Part shown: one piece after another, positions 9,306-13,166 of the stretch
Position numbering within the stretch: the first letter of the stretch is position 1
Layout: each line of letters opens with the position of its first letter
NCBI GenBank assembly: GCA_013138755.1
Contig: WTCC01000143.1
Span: 1-13,166, forward strand
Direction: 5' to 3'
Source: Gammaproteobacteria bacterium
GTDB lineage: Bacteria; Pseudomonadota; Gammaproteobacteria; SZUA-229
Length of the DNA: 13,166 bases
The notes under the pieces: generated by a model
The model's input: the letters and a program-made list of their open reading frames with translations, nothing else
What the model was told of the DNA's origin: nothing
The model's database searches: none
Made by a program: the position numbers and the translations under genes

Positions 9306-9320
9306 ATTTTGGAGTTATAG

Positions 9321-9695
9321 ATGACAACGATTAACCAATTAGTGCGTAAACCACGCCGTAGTAAAGTTGTAAAAAGCAACGTGCCTGCGTTAGAAGCGTG
9401 CCCACAAAGACGTGGTGTATGTACCCGCGTATATACAACGACACCGAAAAAGCCTAACTCCGCGATGCGTAAAGTTGCTCGTGTCCGTTTAACAAACAGC
9501 TTCGAAGTGACGAGCTATATTGGTGGTGAAGGCCATAACCTGCAAGAGCATAGTGTTGTGCTTATTCGCGGCGGTCGTGTAAAAGATTTACCTGGTGTTC
9601 GTTATCACGTTGTACGTGGTAGCCTGGATACGCAGGGCGTAGAATCACGTCGTCAAGGTCGTTCTAAATACGGTACTAAGCGACCTAAGAGCTAA
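9321..9695 (+). CDS. rpsL: 30S ribosomal protein S12
   Basis: Small-subunit protein at the decoding centre, controlling accuracy and subunit interface contacts. It is 124 aa, the standard bacterial length. The start is preceded by GGAG at 9311-9314, six bases upstream. The family core is present: [19 protein letters not shown] and the [13 protein letters not shown] loop. Lys43 and Lys88, the positions most often altered in streptomycin resistance, are wild type. Asp89 is the residue methylthiolated by RimO in E. coli and is conserved. It is the first gene after the str promoter; rpsG follows after 56 bases. Confidence 0.99.
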   Translation: MTTINQLVRKPRRSKVVKSNVPALEACPQRRGVCTRVYTTTPKKPNSAMRKVARVRLTNSFEVTSYIGGEGHNLQEHSVVLIRGGRVKDLPGVRYHVVRGSLDTQGVESRRQGRSKYGTKRPKS

Positions 9696-9751
9696 TTTCA
9701 AAAACTAACAAATAAATAATCGATAAGTTAAGCGGTTTATAGAGAATACTA

Positions 9752-10222
9752 ATGCCAAGAAGAAGAGAAGTTCCCAAAAGAGACGTACTGCCTGATCCTA
9801 AGTACGGAAGTGTAAAAATTACTAAGTTCGTTAACATGATAATGAAGAGCGGTAAAAAGTCTGTTGCTGAAACGATCATGTATAACGCCCTGGATCGCAT
9901 TAACGATAAAGTTGATGGTGAGCCAACTGACGTTCTTGATAAAGCGCTAGAAAATGTCGCGCCTATGGTCGAAGTTAAATCTCGCCGTGTAGGTGGTGCA
10001 ACTTATCAGGTGCCCGTTGAGGTTCGCCCTAGCCGTCGCACGACATTGGCGATGCGCTGGTTGATCGATGCGTCACGTAGTCGTGGTGAGAAATCGATGC
10101 AGTTAAAGTTTGCTGGTGAATTGATGGATGCAGCTGAAAATCGCGGCAATGCAGTTAAGAAACGTGAAGATACTCACCGTATGGCTGAGGCTAATAAGGC
10201 ATTTGCTCACTTCCGTTGGTAG
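9752..10222 (+). CDS. rpsG: 30S ribosomal protein S7
   Basis: Primary 16S rRNA-binding protein that nucleates assembly of the 30S head and lines the E site. It is 156 aa, the common bacterial length, and lacks the C-terminal extension of E. coli K-12 S7. It begins [20 protein letters not shown] and contains the conserved [15 protein letters not shown] segment and the C-terminal [20 protein letters not shown]. The Shine-Dalgarno is weak (AGAGA, 9741-9745), consistent with translation coupled to rpsL. In E. coli, S7 is the translational repressor of this operon, acting in the rpsL-rpsG gap. The gap here is short and A/T-rich, and I cannot recognise a comparable structured site. Confidence 0.99.
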   Translation: MPRRREVPKRDVLPDPKYGSVKITKFVNMIMKSGKKSVAETIMYNALDRINDKVDGEPTDVLDKALENVAPMVEVKSRRVGGATYQVPVEVRPSRRTTLAMRWLIDASRSRGEKSMQLKFAGELMDAAENRGNAVKKREDTHRMAEANKAFAHFRW

Positions 10223-10279
10223 TTTTTGCTGGCTGTTTAAAGCATTAAGAGTTAAAACATAAGTTAGTAGGAAGCAGTC

Positions 10280-12385
10280 ATGGCCCGCACCACGCCAATT
10301 AAGCGCTATCGTAACATTGGCATCATGGCGCATATTGATGCGGGTAAGACGACAACGACGGAACGTATCCTGTACTACACAGGTATATCGCACAAGATAG
10401 GTGAAGTCCATGACGGCGCTGCCACGATGGACTGGATGGAGCAAGAGCAGGAGCGCGGAATTACGATAACTTCCGCTGCAACCACTTGTTTCTGGAAGGG
10501 CATGGATGAGCAATACGATGAGTACCGTATTAATATTATTGATACACCGGGCCACGTAGATTTCACTATTGAAGTGGAGCGTTCGTTGCGTGTATTGGAT
10601 GGTGCTTGTGCCGTTTTCTGTGCAGTTGGTGGTGTTGAGCCGCAATCTGAAACGGTATGGCGTCAGGCAAACAAATATCATGTGCCGCGTATAGCTTTCG
10701 TCAATAAGATGGATCGTACGGGTGCTGATTTCTTGCGCGTTGTAGGGCAGATAAAAGCGCGCTTAGGCGCTAACCCTGTACCGATGCAGATTGCTATCGG
10801 CGCTGAGGAAAATTTTGAGGGTGTTGTTGACCTCATGCGAATGAAATCTATTCGCTGGAAAGAGGAAAACATGGGCTCGGATTTCATCGAAAGTGATGTT
10901 CCTGCTGAACTCGTAGAAGTATGTAATGAGAAGCGTGAGCTCATGGTTGAAGCAGCAGCTGAAGCTAATGAAGAGTTGATGGATAAATACCTCGAGAGTG
11001 GCGAATTATCTATTGAAGACATTAAGCTGGGCATACGCCTTAGAACCTTAGCTAATGAGATTGTGCCTACCTTCTGCGGCAGTGCGTTCAAGAATAAGGG
11101 TGTGCAGGCAGTGCTCGATGCGGTTATCGATTACTTGCCTTCGCCGCTAGATGTGCCGGCAATTACCGGGCATCTGGCTGATAAGAAAGAATCAGAGGAA
11201 GAGCGTCCTGCTGATGATAAAGCGCCGTTTGCTGCTTTAGGATTTAAGATTGCGACAGATTCATTTGTTGGTAATCTGACTTTTTTCCGGGTTTACTCCG
11301 GCGTGCTGAAAACGGGTGACATGGTTTATAACCCGAGAATAGGCAAAAAAGAACGCGTTGGGCGCATCGTGCAGATGCATGCCAATAGTCGTGAAGAAAT
11401 AAAAGAAGTGCGTGCTGGCGATATAGCCGCAGCGATAGGACTTAAAGATGTCACCACGGGTGATACCTTGTGTGACCCGAGTGCGGTCATCACCTTGGAA
11501 AAAATGGATTTTCCAGATCCGGTCATTTCGGTAGCGGTTGAACCGAGAACGACAGCGGATCAAGATAAGATGAGTGTTGCCTTGAGTAAGTTGGCGCATG
11601 AGGATCCATCATTCAGAGTGATGAATGATGAGGAATCAGGTCAAACGATTATCTCGGGTATGGGTGAGCTTCATCTAGAGATTATTGTTGACCGTATGCG
11701 GCGGGAATTTGGTGTGAATGCCAATATAGGTAATCCACAGGTTGCTTATCGAGAAGCGATCAGTAAAACCGTCGAGCATGAGGCGAAGTTTGAAAGGGAA
11801 GCAGGTGGACGTGGTCAATATGGTCATGTTTTTTTGCGTCTGGAGCCGAAAGAGCCAGATTCTGGATATGAGTTTGTCAATGAGGTTGTTGGCGATGTAG
11901 TACCGAAAGAGTACATTCCTGCCGTTAAACAAGGTGTGCAGGAACAGATGCGTAGTGGCATACTAGCTGGTTATCCAGTTGAAGATATAAAAGTTACTTT
12001 ATTTGACGGTTCATTCCATGATGTGGATTCGAATGAGATGGCCTTCAAAATTGCAGGTTCGATGTGTTTTAGGCAAGCAGCTTTAGATGCGGAGCCGGTA
12101 ATACTTGAACCGATGATGAAAGTTGAAGTGGTAACACCCGAGGATTATATGGGTGATGTCATGGGTGACTTGAATCGACGTCGCGGTATCGTAGACGGCA
12201 TGGAGGATGTGGTTGCTGGCAAAACGATACGCGCGTCAGTTCCGTTATCAGAGATGTTTGGGTATTCTACCTCGTTGCGATCTGCGACACAGGGTAGGGC
12301 GACATACTCGATGGAGTTTGAGAAATACGCTGAAGCGCCAAAAACAGTTTCAGCAGCAATAGTATCCAGTAAAACTGGTATGTGA
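10280..12385 (+). CDS. fusA: Elongation factor G
   Basis: Translocation GTPase that moves tRNA-mRNA through the ribosome and, with RRF, recycles ribosomes. It is 701 aa (E. coli 704). Start: ATG with AGGA at 10269-10272. The G domain has G1 AHIDAGKTT (17-25), [16 protein letters not shown] (about 88-92), NKMD (about 142-145) and CGSAF. Domains II to V follow, with the [14 protein letters not shown] segment in domain III and domain IV signatures GGRGQYGHV and [11 protein letters not shown]. The [16 protein letters not shown] stretch in domain V resembles the Legionella-type form more than that of E. coli. Codon use is odd for such a gene: 16 of about 47 Ile codons are ATA and seven Arg codons are AGA/AGG, far more than in rpoB or rpoC. 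The reading frame is intact, with no truncation. Confidence 0.98.
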   Translation: MARTTPIKRYRNIGIMAHIDAGKTTTTERILYYTGISHKIGEVHDGAATMDWMEQEQERGITITSAATTCFWKGMDEQYDEYRINIIDTPGHVDFTIEVERSLRVLDGACAVFCAVGGVEPQSETVWRQANKYHVPRIAFVNKMDRTGADFLRVVGQIKARLGANPVPMQIAIGAEENFEGVVDLMRMKSIRWKEENMGSDFIESDVPAELVEVCNEKRELMVEAAAEANEELMDKYLESGELSIEDIKLGIRLRTLANEIVPTFCGSAFKNKGVQAVLDAVIDYLPSPLDVPAITGHLADKKESEEERPADDKAPFAALGFKIATDSFVGNLTFFRVYSGVLKTGDMVYNPRIGKKERVGRIVQMHANSREEIKEVRAGDIAAAIGLKDVTTGDTLCDPSAVITLEKMDFPDPVISVAVEPRTTADQDKMSVALSKLAHEDPSFRVMNDEESGQTIISGMGELHLEIIVDRMRREFGVNANIGNPQVAYREAISKTVEHEAKFEREAGGRGQYGHVFLRLEPKEPDSGYEFVNEVVGDVVPKEYIPAVKQGVQEQMRSGILAGYPVEDIKVTLFDGSFHDVDSNEMAFKIAGSMCFRQAALDAEPVILEPMMKVEVVTPEDYMGDVMGDLNRRRGIVDGMEDVVAGKTIRASVPLSEMFGYSTSLRSATQGRATYSMEFEKYAEAPKTVSAAIVSSKTGM

Positions 12386-12474
12386 TTTTGGCTTAAGCAG
12401 GTATTTATTGGTAAGCCGGATACAAAGAATTTTTAATAGATTTTATACAGATAAATTTGACGAGGTAATAGCTA
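12386..12474 (+). promoter_or_regulatory. fusA-tuf spacer with a weak hairpin
   Basis: An 89-base A/T-rich spacer. GGCTTA (12390-12395) can pair with TAAGCC (12412-12417) around a 16-base loop. A T-run occurs only at 12430-12435, too far away for a standard terminator. I see no convincing promoter; TATACA at 12444-12449 has no matching -35. The tuf ribosome binding site GAGGT is at 12462-12466. Read-through from fusA into tuf is expected. Confidence 0.4.
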
Positions 12475-13166
12475 GTGTCTAAGGAAAAATTTGAAAGAAC
12501 CAAGCCACATGTAAACGTAGGCACAATTGGTCACGTAGACCATGGTAAAACCACACTGACAGCGGCGCTGACGAAAGTTATGGCGGAAGCACAAGGTGGT
12601 GAAGTGAAAGCCTTCGATCAAATTGATAACGCACCGGAAGAGCGCGCACGTGGTATCACGATTGCGACCTCCCACGTAGAGTACGAGAGTGCGAATCGTC
12701 ACTACGCACACGTTGACTGTCCTGGGCATGCCGACTACGTGAAGAACATGATTACCGGTGCCGCGCAGATGGACGGCGCGATACTCGTCGTATCAGCAGC
12801 AGACGGCCCAATGCCACAGACACGTGAGCACATCCTGTTATCACGTCAGGTTGGTGTGCCATACGTTCTTGTATTCATGAACAAAGCGGACATGGTTGAT
12901 GATGAGGAATTACTAGAATTAGTTGAAATGGAAATTCGTGAGTTATTAGATGCTTATGAGTTCCCAGGCGATGACACACCTATCATTATCGGTTCTGCGC
13001 TTAAAGCGTTAGAAGGCGATACCTCAGACATCGGCGTGCCTTCGATCCTGAAACTGGTTGCAGCAATGGATGATTACATTCCACAGCCAGAACGTGCGAT
13101 TGATCAACCGTTCCTAATGCCTGTTGAGGATGTATTCTCAATCTCAGGTCGTGGTACGGTTGTTAC
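12475..13166 (+). CDS. tuf: Elongation factor Tu (5' part, cut by window edge)
   Basis: GTPase that delivers aminoacyl-tRNA to the ribosomal A site. Only the first 230 codons of an expected ~394-396 are in the window; the frame runs open to the edge. The start is GTG, eight bases after GAGGT (12462-12466), giving the family N-terminus ([20 protein letters not shown]); E. coli tufA also starts with GTG. G motifs are intact: GHVDHGKT (19-26), RGITI with T62, DCPGH (81-85), NKAD (136-139) and GSALKALEG. Domain II has just begun ([13 protein letters not shown]) at the right edge. It is the last str-operon gene visible. Many gammaproteobacteria carry a second tuf elsewhere; this cannot be judged here. 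Confidence 0.98.
   Translation, partial: MSKEKFERTKPHVNVGTIGHVDHGKTTLTAALTKVMAEAQGGEVKAFDQIDNAPEERARGITIATSHVEYESANRHYAHVDCPGHADYVKNMITGAAQMDGAILVVSAADGPMPQTREHILLSRQVGVPYVLVFMNKADMVDDEELLELVEMEIRELLDAYEFPGDDTPIIIGSALKALEGDTSDIGVPSILKLVAAMDDYIPQPERAIDQPFLMPVEDVFSISGRGTVV

Noticed and set aside
10103-10681. 192-codon antisense frame across rpsG and fusA
   Set aside because: It lies entirely opposite conserved coding sequence plus a gap and resembles no family I know. Its length is explained by codon bias of the sense genes.
12441-12449. Possible -10 box (TATACA) for a tuf-specific promoter
   Set aside because: Only four of six consensus bases match, and the base positions 17 bp upstream of it (tacaaa) are not a -35 element. 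TTGGTA at 12408-12413 has no well-placed -10.
12386-12474. tRNA genes upstream of tuf, as at E. coli tufB
   Set aside because: No cloverleaf or CCA end is visible in this 89-base gap; the neighbouring gene is fusA, so this is the tufA-type position.
1-13166. Mobile elements, CRISPR arrays, phage or defence genes
   Set aside because: All coding capacity is taken by seven core genes with short gaps. I saw no repeat array, transposase, attachment site or foreign-looking insertion between genes.

Overview
The window is a housekeeping segment of a bacterial chromosome, almost certainly gammaproteobacterial. It joins the end of the rplJL-rpoBC transcription unit directly to the str operon, with every gene on the + strand: rplL, rpoB, rpoC, rpsL, rpsG, fusA and a tuf gene cut by the right edge. 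The placement in Gammaproteobacteria rests on near-identity over long stretches to remembered E. coli sequences, on the large lineage insertions in both RNA polymerase subunits (including SI3 in beta'), and on the GTG start of tuf. The C-terminal part of EF-G looks more like the Legionella-type form than the enterobacterial one, and rpoBC is contiguous with str, unlike in E. coli. This points to a non-enteric lineage, but I cannot name a genus.

Layout. Positions 24-398 encode ribosomal stalk protein L7/L12. A 236-base gap (399-634) is tiled with potential RNA hairpins and precedes rpoB (635-4777), followed after 78 bases by rpoC (4856-9127). The 193-base gap 9128-9320 holds a near-consensus sigma70 promoter (TTGACA, 17 bp, TAGAAT) with an rRNA-promoter-like GC discriminator. 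After it comes a leader of about 124 nt with three consecutive hairpins, the first resembling an intrinsic terminator. Then follow rpsL (9321-9695), rpsG (9752-10222), fusA (10280-12385) and tuf (12475 to the edge), with short gaps of 56, 57 and 89 bases.

Functionally the genes supply RNA polymerase (beta, beta'), three ribosomal proteins (L7/L12, S12, S7) and two translational GTPases (EF-G, EF-Tu) that both work at the L7/L12 stalk. Catalytic and metal-binding residues are intact throughout. Drug-target positions in RpoB and S12 are wild type, so rifampicin and streptomycin susceptibility is predicted from these two genes.

I see no mobile element, CRISPR array, tRNA, rRNA or accessory gene, and no undescribed protein system. 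The points worth a second look are regulatory or evolutionary. They are the structured leaders before rpoB and rpsL (the latter with an alternative pairing), a roughly 22-residue insertion in RpoB upstream of the rifampicin region, and unusually frequent rare codons in fusA compared with its neighbours.
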